Shown piece by piece: positions 1 through 7,142 of a stretch of DNA of 64,000 nucleotides. Source of the stretch: a virus; IMG/VR virus record IMGVR_UViG_3300005336_000001, positions 29,561 through 93,560 of that record. One strand, given 5' to 3'. The position numbers were made by a program, and so were the translations under genes. Each line of letters starts with the position of its first letter. Position 1 is the first letter of the stretch. The notes beneath the pieces are model-generated. The model worked only from the letters and a program-made list of their open reading frames with translations, did not search any database and was not told the DNA's origin.

Positions 1-2586
1 CCATCAGCATCGGGGACTACCTCGGCGCTGGACTGCACGGGCGGAACGATAACCACCAGTGGTGTTAATCGCATCCACACGTTCACGAGTGGCGGTACTC
101 TAACGTGCACTGGTAGCGGAACCGCAAGCTATCTGATTGTCGCAGGTGGTGGCGGCGGTGGCTCTGGTGTCGCTGGCCTATCGAACGGCGGCGGCGGCGG
201 TGCGGGTGGCGTGTTGAGCGGAAGCGCGTCTCTTGGGGCGGGTACGTTCACAGCCGTAGTTGGCGGCGGCGGCGCTTCAAATATCTCCGGGTCGAATAGT
301 TCATTCAATGGCGTTACCGCGACCGGCGGTGGCGCGGGCGGCGGCAACGGTGGCACCGGCGTCAACGGCAGCGCGGGAGGCTCCGGCGGCGGAGGTAACG
401 GCACCACCACCAATTTTGGCACCGGCGGTGCTGGCACCGGCGGCCAAGGCAACAACGGCGGCGCGGGTGTCGGCAGCACGGCGGCACCGGGTGGCGGTGG
501 CGGCTGCAATGCAGTCGGCGGCGCGGGCGTCGGAAGCAATGGTGGCGCAGGTGGTAACGGCTGCTCGTCGTCGATCAGCGGTAGCGCGGTCACTTATGGT
601 GGCGGTGGCGGTGGCTCGACCGCGACCGGCGGCGCGAGTGGCGCGGGCGCTGGGGGCTCCGGCGGCGGTGGTCAGGGTTCAACTGGCGGTGCAGGCACGG
701 CAGGCACAGCCAATCTCGGCGGCGGTGGAGGCGGTGGAGGCAACGCTGGTTCAGCGGCGGGTGGCGCAGGCGGCTCCGGCGTCGTCATCGTCTCCTATGC
801 CGCGCAGGTCACGGTGTTCCTAACGTCGTCGAGCGGCAACTGGGTTGCCCCGTCGAATTGGAACAGCGGCAACAATTCGATCGAGACTATTGGCGGCGGC
901 GGCGCAGGAAACAACTCCGCAGGTGGCGGAGGTGGAGGTGGCGCGTATTCCAAGGCTACTAACGTAGCACTCACGGCTGGTACTCCAGTTTCGTTCGTCG
1001 TCGGTTCGGGCGGCGCAACGTCGGGCAGCAGCGGCGGAGACACCTATTTCTGTAATGCCACCTCCAACTGCGCGAGCATTTCCGGTACGTCGGTTCAATC
1101 GGGAGCGAAGGGCGGTGTAGGTGCCACCACAGGGACTGGTGGGGCTGGTGGCGCTGCCGCGTCCGGCGTGGGCAGCACAAAGAACAGCGGCGGCACGGGC
1201 GGCAACGTCGGCACCAATTCATGGGGTGCTGGTGGCGGCGCTGGAGGTCCGAACGGTGCGGGTGCGACTGGCGGCAACGGTATCAGCTCTGGCTTGGGAT
1301 CGGGCGGTGGCGGTGGCGGCGGCAATGGCGGCGGCACGGCTGGTGCTAACGGTGTCTCGACAACGACCGGCGGTGCAGGCGGCAATAACTCTCTAGCGGC
1401 TGGCGGTGGGGCTGGCGGCATCAATGCGTTTGGCTCTGCGGGAACATTTGGCGGCGGCGGTGGCGGCGGCGGTGGAAATGGAAACGGCGGTGGTGCTGGT
1501 GGTGCCGGTGTCGAATTCAGTGCGTCTCCCTCGTTCGGATCGGGCGGCGGCGGCGGTGGTGGCGCGAGCAATGGCGTGCCGGGCGGCAACGGTGGTCTTT
1601 ACGGTGGCGGCGGCGCTGGCGGTCTCACGACCGCAGGTGCGGGCGCGCTGGGCCTGATCGTCATCAAGTGGACGCCGACCACGGGCACACAGGTCTACAC
1701 ATTCACCGCAAGCGGTACGTTTTATGCACCGAGCAGTTTTTCATCGTCAACTTCAGAGGCGTGGGGTGCTGGCGGAAGTGGTGCCGCTGGGACGTCATCG
1801 CTCCGTGGTGGTGGCGGCGGTGGTGGCGGAGCATATTCATTCTCCTCTGCATCTTTAGCTGTAAATACGCCCTATGTGCTTACGGTGTCTGGATCGACCA
1901 CTGGTGGAGTCGCCTCAGGTAATGATGGCACAACGGGTGGTGATAGTTATTTCGGTGGTGCAAGTTGTGGAGCCGCACTCGTATGTGCCAAGGGCGGCGG
2001 AGCAGGTCTTGCATCCGGTAACGGCGGATCAGGAGGTGCGGCAACTTCTGGCATTGGTACTGTCAAGAAAAATGGGGGTGCAGGCGGTACAGGCGTCACC
2101 AATCGCGCGGGCAACGGTGGTGGTGGTGCTGGTGGCCCCAACGGAGATGGACAAACAGGCGGCAGCAATAGCGCCGCCAACGGACCCGGAGCTGGTGGCG
2201 GTGGACCGGATGGTGGTTCGGCTGGCGGCTCCCCGTCGGGCACGACGGGCGGCAATGGCGGCAACAATTTCGCAGGAACAGGCGGTGGTATAGGAACGAC
2301 GACTGTTGCTGGGTCAGCGAGCGCTGGCGGCGGTGGTGCTGGGGGTGGCGCAGGATCGACCTTCAATGCCGGGGGTAATGGAGCTAACGGAACAGCAAAC
2401 AATGCGGGTGGCGGCGGTGGTGGCGGCGGCAACAATAACACCACATCGGTTGCTGGCGTCGCAGGCGGAAATGGTGGCTTATACGGCGGTGGCGGTTCTG
2501 GTGGTATGGGGACCGGCGCAGTTAGTTCGTCCTCAAACGGCGGCAATGGTGCTGCTGGTGTTATTGTCGTAAGTGTAAAACCATAG
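1..2586 (+). CDS. Glycine-rich tail fibre/adhesin-like protein, C-terminal part (5' end outside window)
   Basis: The frame is open from the first base and ends in TAG, giving 861 residues without the start. About half the residues are glycine, with Ala, Ser and Asn. Three tandem modules are visible: a beta-type lead-in (YLIVAGGGG near residue 43; VTVFLTSSSGNWVAPSNW near 267; TQVYTFTASGTFYAPSS near 563), a long Gly-run region, and a closing hydrophobic strand (GVVIVSYAA, LGLIVIKWTP, GVIVVSVKP). Polyglycine-rich repeats of this kind are known in receptor-binding tail adhesins, so a virion-tip or fibre role is inferred. It is much more GC-rich than the replication genes. It lies just upstream of the lysis genes, as late tail genes often do. 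Confidence 0.75.
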   Translation, partial: PSASGTTSALDCTGGTITTSGVNRIHTFTSGGTLTCTGSGTASYLIVAGGGGGGSGVAGLSNGGGGGAGGVLSGSASLGAGTFTAVVGGGGASNISGSNSSFNGVTATGGGAGGGNGGTGVNGSAGGSGGGGNGTTTNFGTGGAGTGGQGNNGGAGVGSTAAPGGGGGCNAVGGAGVGSNGGAGGNGCSSSISGSAVTYGGGGGGSTATGGASGAGAGGSGGGGQGSTGGAGTAGTANLGGGGGGGGNAGSAAGGAGGSGVVIVSYAAQVTVFLTSSSGNWVAPSNWNSGNNSIETIGGGGAGNNSAGGGGGGGAYSKATNVALTAGTPVSFVVGSGGATSGSSGGDTYFCNATSNCASISGTSVQSGAKGGVGATTGTGGAGGAAASGVGSTKNSGGTGGNVGTNSWGAGGGAGGPNGAGATGGNGISSGLGSGGGGGGGNGGGTAGANGVSTTTGGAGGNNSLAAGGGAGGINAFGSAGTFGGGGGGGGGNGNGGGAGGAGVEFSASPSFGSGGGGGGGASNGVPGGNGGLYGGGGAGGLTTAGAGALGLIVIKWTPTTGTQVYTFTASGTFYAPSSFSSSTSEAWGAGGSGAAGTSSLRGGGGGGGGAYSFSSASLAVNTPYVLTVSGSTTGGVASGNDGTTGGDSYFGGASCGAALVCAKGGGAGLASGNGGSGGAATSGIGTVKKNGGAGGTGVTNRAGNGGGGAGGPNGDGQTGGSNSAANGPGAGGGGPDGGSAGGSPSGTTGGNGGNNFAGTGGGIGTTTVAGSASAGGGGAGGGAGSTFNAGGNGANGTANNAGGGGGGGGNNNTTSVAGVAGGNGGLYGGGGSGGMGTGAVSSSSNGGNGAAGVIVVSVKP

Positions 2587-2650
2587 ATGTGATTGCAATT
2601 ACGTCATAAATCATCTATCTATCATGCACGTAAACACATGAGGAGTTCCA

Positions 2651-2902
2651 ATGCGTAAAGTTATGTGTCTGGCAGCCTTGTTGATTTTTACTTCTCCCGC
2701 CTCTTCTCAAAACGTTGAAATCAGCCCAGTTGTTCAGAAAATGATGGACTCTCTTGCTACCCAAAGAAACACTGCTTTGAACGCTCAGGCAATTGCCGAA
2801 TCCAATCTGGCAATTGCAAATGAGGATCTAAAAAAGGCTCAAGATCGCATCAAAGAACTTGAGAAAAAGACTGATCCTGACAAAAAACTTCCAACAAAGT
2901 AA
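2651..2902 (+). CDS. Small secreted coiled-coil protein
   Basis: 83 residues. A typical Sec signal peptide (MRKVMCLAALLIFTSPASS) is followed by a mature part rich in Ala, Glu, Lys and Leu heptads (residues 35-75) that predicts a single coiled coil, ending in a charged Lys/Pro tail. AGGAG sits eight bases before the ATG. It lies between the tail protein and the endolysin, so a role in the envelope at lysis or in tail assembly is possible. No family was recognised. Confidence 0.7.
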   Translation: MRKVMCLAALLIFTSPASSQNVEISPVVQKMMDSLATQRNTALNAQAIAESNLAIANEDLKKAQDRIKELEKKTDPDKKLPTK

Positions 2903-2911
2903 GGCAGCGTC

Positions 2912-3766
2912 ATGCAAATAGTTGGAAAGAAATTTACTCACGCAGAATTCCAATCATATCTCGATAACTTGTCCGTATCTAAGTGGGCAAAGTTTGTAGT
3001 GGTGCACAATACCAGTGAACCTGATATTGCCCTCTATCATCAGTGGGAAGCGCGTCAAGGCAAATATGCCAATTGGACATCGGAACAATGGTTGAGGAAT
3101 CTTTCCAGCTATTACTCAAGCTTGGGGTGGTCAGGTGGGCCACATTTGTTTGTCCCACCCACGCCTGACACAATTCTTATTCTTAATCCACTTACCACAA
3201 GTGGCATTCACACCCCTTCTTGGAATACCATCAGCCTTGGTGTAGAAACAGTTGGTGAGTTTGAACGCGAACCATTTGATGATCCCACTCGAGCCAATTT
3301 GGTGTTTGCACTTGCTGCTCTTCATAAGAAGTTTGGGTTGAATCCAGTCGACTTTCAACTTGGTGTTAAAGGTTTGCATTTCCACAAAGAGGATCATGCG
3401 ACCACACACAAAACATGCCCCGGTAAGAACATGGTCAAAATTGACCTTGTTTCCAGAGTAGCTCTTGCCATGAACATTGTGGCTCCCAAACCACCAGTTG
3501 TTCCATCTGATCCCCATACGCATGACGTGCCTCTTGCCTCACAAGAGGCAGACACCAGCAAATTGAACTCAGTAGAGCTAGTTTCTATGTATTGGCTGCA
3601 AGCTGCATTAAATCAGTGGAAGCCTGATCTTAAGTTGGCGGTGAACGGTAATCGTGATACACCGACAATCAATGCCATTGAGGCTTTTCAGACTTCTCAT
3701 GGTCTGGTTGTGGACGGAGTAGGTGGCCCCGTCACTCGCATCACCATTAAACATGCAAACGCATAG
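2912..3766 (+). CDS. Endolysin: N-acetylmuramoyl-L-alanine amidase with peptidoglycan-binding domain
   Basis: 284 residues. The N-terminal ~190 residues match the Amidase_2 zinc amidase pattern: His32 in VVVHNTS, His156/His158 in GLHFHKEDH, and Cys169 in HKTCPGK are the expected zinc site. Residues ~215-282 look like a PG_binding_1 domain (LQAALNQWKPDLKLAVNG...AFQTSHGLVVDGVGGP). It would cut the amide bond between muramic acid and the stem peptide at the end of infection. There is no signal peptide, so release should need the holin encoded next. It ends in TAG. Confidence 0.9.
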   Translation: MQIVGKKFTHAEFQSYLDNLSVSKWAKFVVVHNTSEPDIALYHQWEARQGKYANWTSEQWLRNLSSYYSSLGWSGGPHLFVPPTPDTILILNPLTTSGIHTPSWNTISLGVETVGEFEREPFDDPTRANLVFALAALHKKFGLNPVDFQLGVKGLHFHKEDHATTHKTCPGKNMVKIDLVSRVALAMNIVAPKPPVVPSDPHTHDVPLASQEADTSKLNSVELVSMYWLQAALNQWKPDLKLAVNGNRDTPTINAIEAFQTSHGLVVDGVGGPVTRITIKHANA

Positions 3767-3775
3767 GGGAATGTT

Positions 3776-4081
3776 GTGACCAGTCAATCTTTTCAACAAT
3801 ATGTGCGTATTCTTTTGTATAACTTGTTCGCCGCACTCGCATCCTATGGCATCACCACTCCTGACAATACCAAAACGCTGATCTTCAGCGTTGTTGGCCT
3901 CATGGCCAATCTTGTGTGGACGATGTACGGAACACGTCTGAACGGGCTGCTTGAACAGGTCAAAGAAAAGACTGGTGTTCAGGAAGTTGCCATTAAAGTT
4001 GATCCTGAAGTAATTACAGCAACCGATGTCAATGCAGCTACTTCGGTTGGTATTATTGCTACTCCAGCAAAAGGCACCTGA
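3776..4081 (+). CDS. Holin-like two-TM membrane protein
   Basis: 101 residues from a GTG start with AGGGGA upstream (the nearby ATG is followed at once by TGA). Two hydrophobic helices, about residues 10-28 (ILLYNLFAALASYG) and 35-55 (TLIFSVVGLMANLVWTMYG), are followed by a charged then Ala/Val-rich C-terminal tail. Size, topology and position ten bases after the endolysin fit a class II type holin, which is inference from context. The next gene starts one base after its stop. Confidence 0.7.
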   Translation: MTSQSFQQYVRILLYNLFAALASYGITTPDNTKTLIFSVVGLMANLVWTMYGTRLNGLLEQVKEKTGVQEVAIKVDPEVITATDVNAATSVGIIATPAKGT

Positions 4082-4082
4082 C

Positions 4083-4484
4083 ATGAAGAAGTACCTAGCA
4101 GTAGCGTTGCTTGCCATTTCATTGGGTGGCTGTGCGCAACTCCAAGCCATCCAATCGGCCATTCAGATTGGAACGGCCACCGCTGCCAACCCAGTAACAC
4201 CTGATCGTCTTTTCCAAATGGAAAATGCAGCTCAGTTGATTTTTGTTGGCCTCAATACGTGGAAGACTTCGTGCAAGAACGGGATACTTCCTGTTAGTTG
4301 CAAAACTCAAATTGCAGCAGTGCAGGTCTATACACGTCAAATTCCGCCATACCTTGCACAACTTCGATCATTTGTTAAGAAAAATGATCAAATCAACGCA
4401 CAGGTCGTTTTCAATCAGATTACCAGCTTGATTTCTATTGTTAAAACACAAGCTGCGCAATCCAACGTGCCATTGGGGAGCTAA
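4083..4484 (+). CDS. Lipoprotein of the lysis cassette (outer-membrane spanin candidate)
   Basis: 133 residues. MKKYLAVALLAISLGGC is a lipoprotein signal with the cleavage Cys in a Leu-Gly-Gly-Cys lipobox. The mature part is helical with two further cysteines (SCKNGILPVSC) that may form a disulfide. The start at 4083 was chosen over an upstream in-frame ATG at 4026 because it gives the signal peptide and directly follows the holin-like gene. A lipoprotein in this place could be an o-spanin, though no separate i-spanin with a long periplasmic coil is evident. Confidence 0.75.
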   Translation: MKKYLAVALLAISLGGCAQLQAIQSAIQIGTATAANPVTPDRLFQMENAAQLIFVGLNTWKTSCKNGILPVSCKTQIAAVQVYTRQIPPYLAQLRSFVKKNDQINAQVVFNQITSLISIVKTQAAQSNVPLGS

Positions 4485-4486
4485 AA

Positions 4487-4696
4487 ATGGATATCGCAGC
4501 AATCTTGGCATTGATTGAAAAGGGCGTAGCAGTCATCAGCACTGCTATCTCAATTGGTGCTAGCGCCGCACCCGCAATCAAAGTGATAGAAGATTTAATT
4601 GCAGGTGCCAAATCAGGTACTGTCACAGACGAGGAACTCGCTGCTGCTGAACTTGCATTGGATGCAATGATCGACGACTTCAACACCCCTCTTTAA
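4487..4696 (+). CDS. Small hydrophobic/helical protein
   Basis: 69 residues, starting two bases after the lipoprotein gene with GGGGAGC as ribosome site. The first ~35 residues are hydrophobic and Ala/Ile-rich (ILALIEKGVAVISTAISIGASAAPAIKV). The rest is an acidic helix with the phrase TVTDEELAAAELALDAMI. Such proteins occur in phage lysis regions and may be membrane-associated. Function unknown. Confidence 0.65.
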   Translation: MDIAAILALIEKGVAVISTAISIGASAAPAIKVIEDLIAGAKSGTVTDEELAAAELALDAMIDDFNTPL

Positions 4697-4712
4697 AAGT
4701 GGGTGGACTAAA

Positions 4713-4913
4713 ATGCCGGATTGGATTGACAAGGTCGTCACTGGTGGCCCTGCGTTTATATTTGCGGTCTTATGGTGGCTAGAGCGGCAAGAACGTCATC
4801 AAGAGCGTGACGAACACAGAACCGTATCTAAAGAAATGCTTTCAGCCATGATTAAAACTGAAAGTACTCTTGACACCCTTGGAAAAATCTTTGAAGGCGG
4901 AAGAGCACCATGA
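4713..4913 (+). CDS. Small membrane protein with cytoplasmic coil (holin/spanin-like)
   Basis: 66 residues. One transmembrane helix near the N-terminus (GGPAFIFAVLWWLERQ) is followed by a strongly charged helix (ERQERHQERDEH) with possible coiled-coil character. The topology resembles inner-membrane spanins or antiholins but it is short. It overlaps the next gene by four bases (ATGA). Confidence 0.65.
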   Translation: MPDWIDKVVTGGPAFIFAVLWWLERQERHQERDEHRTVSKEMLSAMIKTESTLDTLGKIFEGGRAP

Positions 4914-5140
4914 TGTCGAAACTGTTGAAATGGTTGCGGCCCACAAAATCATCCTCTCCTGATGTTGAGCAGGCAAAAGAGCTTGCGCGTCGCATCCATC
5001 ACAAGGCCGAGAAGCTTCAGAAGCAATTAGATCATTACCGCAACGCAAAAGAGCCTGCTGTAGCTCTTTTTGCCGACGTCTATAATGCACGCCAAGTCAG
5101 CCGCATTCATTACGGTTTGAACGGCAAGCATCATATCTAA
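4910..5140 (+). CDS. Small basic helical protein
   Basis: 76 residues (or 75 if the second Met of ATGATG is used). Helical, basic, with a coiled segment (ELARRIHHKAEKLQKQLDHY). Its start overlaps the stop of the preceding membrane protein, so the two are probably translationally coupled. No family recognised. Confidence 0.6.
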   Translation: MMSKLLKWLRPTKSSSPDVEQAKELARRIHHKAEKLQKQLDHYRNAKEPAVALFADVYNARQVSRIHYGLNGKHHI

Positions 5141-5217
5141 AACGAGTCAAGAGGTTACAACGCCTTTTGATTTTTGTAATTTGGCCCCCTCGTTAAACAA
5201 AGCAGGGGATACTTCCT

Positions 5218-5727
5218 ATGAAATTACGAAGCTTTTTCGCCGTGCTGGTATTTTTGGCGTTTGCCATTAGCCCGGCCCAAGCTCGAAAGCAGCATCAGGT
5301 CTATCAAGCTGCTGAGGGCTGCAATGTGTTGTGGCCTTGTGAGGGAGTAAACACCTCCTCGCGTGGAGTGGCCATTGTAAAGGCCATGCACGGCTTTGGG
5401 GTGGCTCGTAAGGTGTACAGGGTCAATGGAGCAGTCATTGGGGGGAGGCCCTCAGGCTGCCCCTACCAGTTCTGTGGGTGTGGAGCATCATTGTACTTGT
5501 TTGGCAAAATCATCCCACGCCTCAACCTTGCAGCCAATTGGTTCAGCTTCCCACGTTCAACACCAGCCCCCCGTATGGTAGCAGTCCGCAGTCACCACGT
5601 GATGGTGTTGGTATCTCACGTATCAGGCGACACGTGGATGGTTCATGATTCCAACAGCGGCGGCCATCAGACACGACTTCATGAGCGTTCAATCCGTGGC
5701 TACTCAATCGTAAACCCAAGCGCATGA
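5218..5727 (+). CDS. Secreted cysteine-rich CHAP/NlpC-like protein
   Basis: 169 residues. A signal peptide ends near Ala22 (FAISPAQA). The mature part has Cys residues in GCNVLWPCEG and GCPYQFCGCGASLYLFG, then SHHVMVLVS and TWMVHDSNSGG. The spacing of Cys, His and Asn resembles a CHAP/NlpC-P60 papain-like fold, inferred. Proteins with this wording are, to my knowledge, common in Rhizobiales, which supports transfer from such a host. The preceding 77 bases contain an AACGAG/CTCGTT inverted repeat and AGGGGA as ribosome site. It may modify the cell wall or act at lysis. Confidence 0.65.
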   Translation: MKLRSFFAVLVFLAFAISPAQARKQHQVYQAAEGCNVLWPCEGVNTSSRGVAIVKAMHGFGVARKVYRVNGAVIGGRPSGCPYQFCGCGASLYLFGKIIPRLNLAANWFSFPRSTPAPRMVAVRSHHVMVLVSHVSGDTWMVHDSNSGGHQTRLHERSIRGYSIVNPSA

Positions 5728-5954
5728 TATTGCTTCTGCCACCACAATTGGCACATGACGCGAAGAGGCAGATAGTCATATCTGCCGCTTTGCACGGTAT
5801 CAAGAACCCTGTGGTGGTGGAATTGCCTTCTGACGAAGGCATGCGACGGTTTGAGATAACTCAGGGGGAGCAGGTGCCGGAGTCTGCTCCCCCTAGTTCA
5901 GACGTTGATCAGCCCAAGATCACTCAGGGGCCGCTCACTCCACAAGGGCAGTGA
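5724..5954 (+). CDS. Hypothetical protein, last gene of the late block
   Basis: 76 residues. ATGA overlap with the secreted protein gene. The N-terminal half is compact and hydrophobic (MILLLPPQLAHD...VVVELPSDEGM); the C-terminal half is Pro/Ser/Gln-rich and probably disordered. No family recognised. The convergent - strand genes begin 18 bases downstream. Confidence 0.55.
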   Translation: MILLLPPQLAHDAKRQIVISAALHGIKNPVVVELPSDEGMRRFEITQGEQVPESAPPSSDVDQPKITQGPLTPQGQ

Positions 5955-5971
5955 AATTAAAAACCCAACGT

Positions 5972-6181
5972 CTAAAGTTTGTGACCCAAGGCCACGCGGC
6001 AAGCTATAACAGCCGCCTTTGCAGTTGCATCGTCAGGAAAACGAGCGAGGTGTTTCTTCAGATTCACCAGCTTGTTCTGTTCACGACGATGGGAGTTTTT
6101 GTAGTGCAAGCAATAAACGGACTGACGCCCATGCTTGCGGTTTTTCTTAGACTTTTTTGCACGATGTTGTGCGGTAGCCAT
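5972..6181 (-). CDS. Small very basic protein
   Basis: 69 residues, start MATAQHRAKKSKKNRKHG, highly basic with a Cys-His pair (YCLHYKNSHRREQNK) and a helical C-terminal half. Basic small proteins of this design are common in large phages and suggest nucleic-acid or ribosome binding. It is the last gene of the long - strand block and ends in TAG. A + strand frame here is the antisense shadow. Confidence 0.65.
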   Translation of the reverse strand: MATAQHRAKKSKKNRKHGRQSVYCLHYKNSHRREQNKLVNLKKHLARFPDDATAKAAVIACRVALGHKL

Positions 6182-6190
6182 GACATGCCC

Positions 6191-6301
6191 TCAAGGGCGG
6201 AAGTGCCCTAAGTACTTGTCATGACGTGCTCCTGTTTCATGGGTCAGCTCCTTGCCAATGTGCGGCTTGATAGTTGCACAGCCTGCACAAGTAAAGGAAA
6301 T
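6191..6301 (-). CDS. Tiny Cys/His protein with apparent ATT start
   Basis: A 36-residue frame (ISFTCAGCATIKPHIG...) with a CxxC pair and several His, resembling a small zinc-binding peptide. There is no ATG, GTG or TTG in frame. The frame can begin at ATT overlapping the upstream stop as TAATT, exactly where neighbouring genes show TAATG. Either a rare ATT start is used, or the start has been lost by a G-to-T change. No Shine-Dalgarno is visible, as for the gene before it. Confidence 0.4.
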   Translation of the reverse strand: MSFTCAGCATIKPHIGKELTHETGARHDKYLGHFRP

Positions 6302-6606
6302 TATTTGTTACGTGCCAAGTAAAGTTCACAAAAGAGCGCGTCTCTTGTTTCTTTGGGCTCAGCAGATAGCCTAGACAAGATCTCCAAGTACGGGCTGCCC
6401 CATATCTTTTGAGCAATATAATGATCAAAGATAAGGTAATCCGCACTTGGTATTTCTTGTGGAGCTTGGCTCCCATTTTGGGTGAAAATCAGATGGTGCC
6501 CAGTAACAGCCACATCTACGTTTGGAAACGCTTCACGGATGACAGCACAAAAAACTTCTGTGTTGTCAGTATTCCGTTTGTTTTCTGTTTCCCACAAACG
6601 AGCCAT
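6301..6606 (-). CDS. Conserved phage protein, paralogue of 53623-53973
   Basis: 101 residues, TAATG overlap with the GcrA-like gene. It shares clear blocks with the protein at 53623-53973: EN-RN near the N-terminus, TGHHL/IGHH, EIPSADYLIFDH versus EVPSADTLIFDH, AQKIWG, and a final ELYLARNK versus KLYYGRGK. The two copies are at opposite ends of the window, so this is an old duplication within the phage. Function unknown. Confidence 0.75.
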   Translation of the reverse strand: MARLWETENKRNTDNTEVFCAVIREAFPNVDVAVTGHHLIFTQNGSQAPQEIPSADYLIFDHYIAQKIWGSPYLEILSRLSAEPKETRDALFCELYLARNK

Positions 6607-7142
6607 TATCTGTTTATGTAAGTTCGTACAGCCAGCAGCGTGTGTGTCTCGCAATATGGTTTATCAACCAAACGACGGCATCCACAAAATCGGAAATCGG
6701 ATTGCTTTGGATCTCCCATCGGCCACTTGCACATGGTGGGCTGGAGTTCAGCAAACGTGACTGCCGTATCGCTCTCAATAAGTTTCAACCTTACTCGTTC
6801 CTTCTTTTTAACTAATACCAGTCTAGCTGGTCGTGGCATCAATCCTCTGGCTATCAATGCGGTATTGGCGCGAAGGTTTTTGTGAGACTTGAAAATGTTT
6901 CTGCTAATGACTTTCTCACCAGCCGGTTTTAACAACCCAGCTTTTCGTGCCCTATCTAATTTTCCTGCTATTGAGCCCCTTGAGCGGCCTACGTCTTCAG
7001 CGATTTTGCCCATTGAATGACCATCATTAAAGAGGTTGATTACGACAGTGATCTCTTCAGAAGTCCATGCTTTGCCAATTCCGCGCCAGTTCAACTTAGT
7101 TGATTCTGCTGTCGGCTTCAATTGTGATGCTGCTTCTTCCAT
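6606..7142 (-). CDS. gcrA: GcrA-like cell-cycle transcription regulator
   Basis: 178 residues. N-terminal HTH region (WTSEEITVVINLFNDGHSMGKIAEDVGRS, then IAGKLDRARKAGL), a basic linker, and a C-terminal domain with CKWPMGDP, FRFCG and KPYCETH, the hallmark of GcrA. GcrA binds sigma70 and GANTC-methylated promoters in Alphaproteobacteria. A phage copy could redirect host cell-cycle transcription or drive phage promoters; that is inference. AAGGAAAG precedes the ATG, and the first 47 bases overlap the SbcC-like gene. Confidence 0.85.
   Translation of the reverse strand: MEEAASQLKPTAESTKLNWRGIGKAWTSEEITVVINLFNDGHSMGKIAEDVGRSRGSIAGKLDRARKAGLLKPAGEKVISRNIFKSHKNLRANTALIARGLMPRPARLVLVKKKERVRLKLIESDTAVTFAELQPTMCKWPMGDPKQSDFRFCGCRRLVDKPYCETHTLLAVRTYINR

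Noticed and set aside
129-593. Pro/Leu-rich frames on the - strand over the tail gene (also 1095-1589, 1947-2546)
   Set aside because: Mirror images of the Gly-coding GGN codons of the + strand gene; no ribosome sites.
5951-6211. + strand frame from GTG after the late block
   Set aside because: It is antisense to the basic protein at 5972-6181 and has a composition unlike its neighbours.
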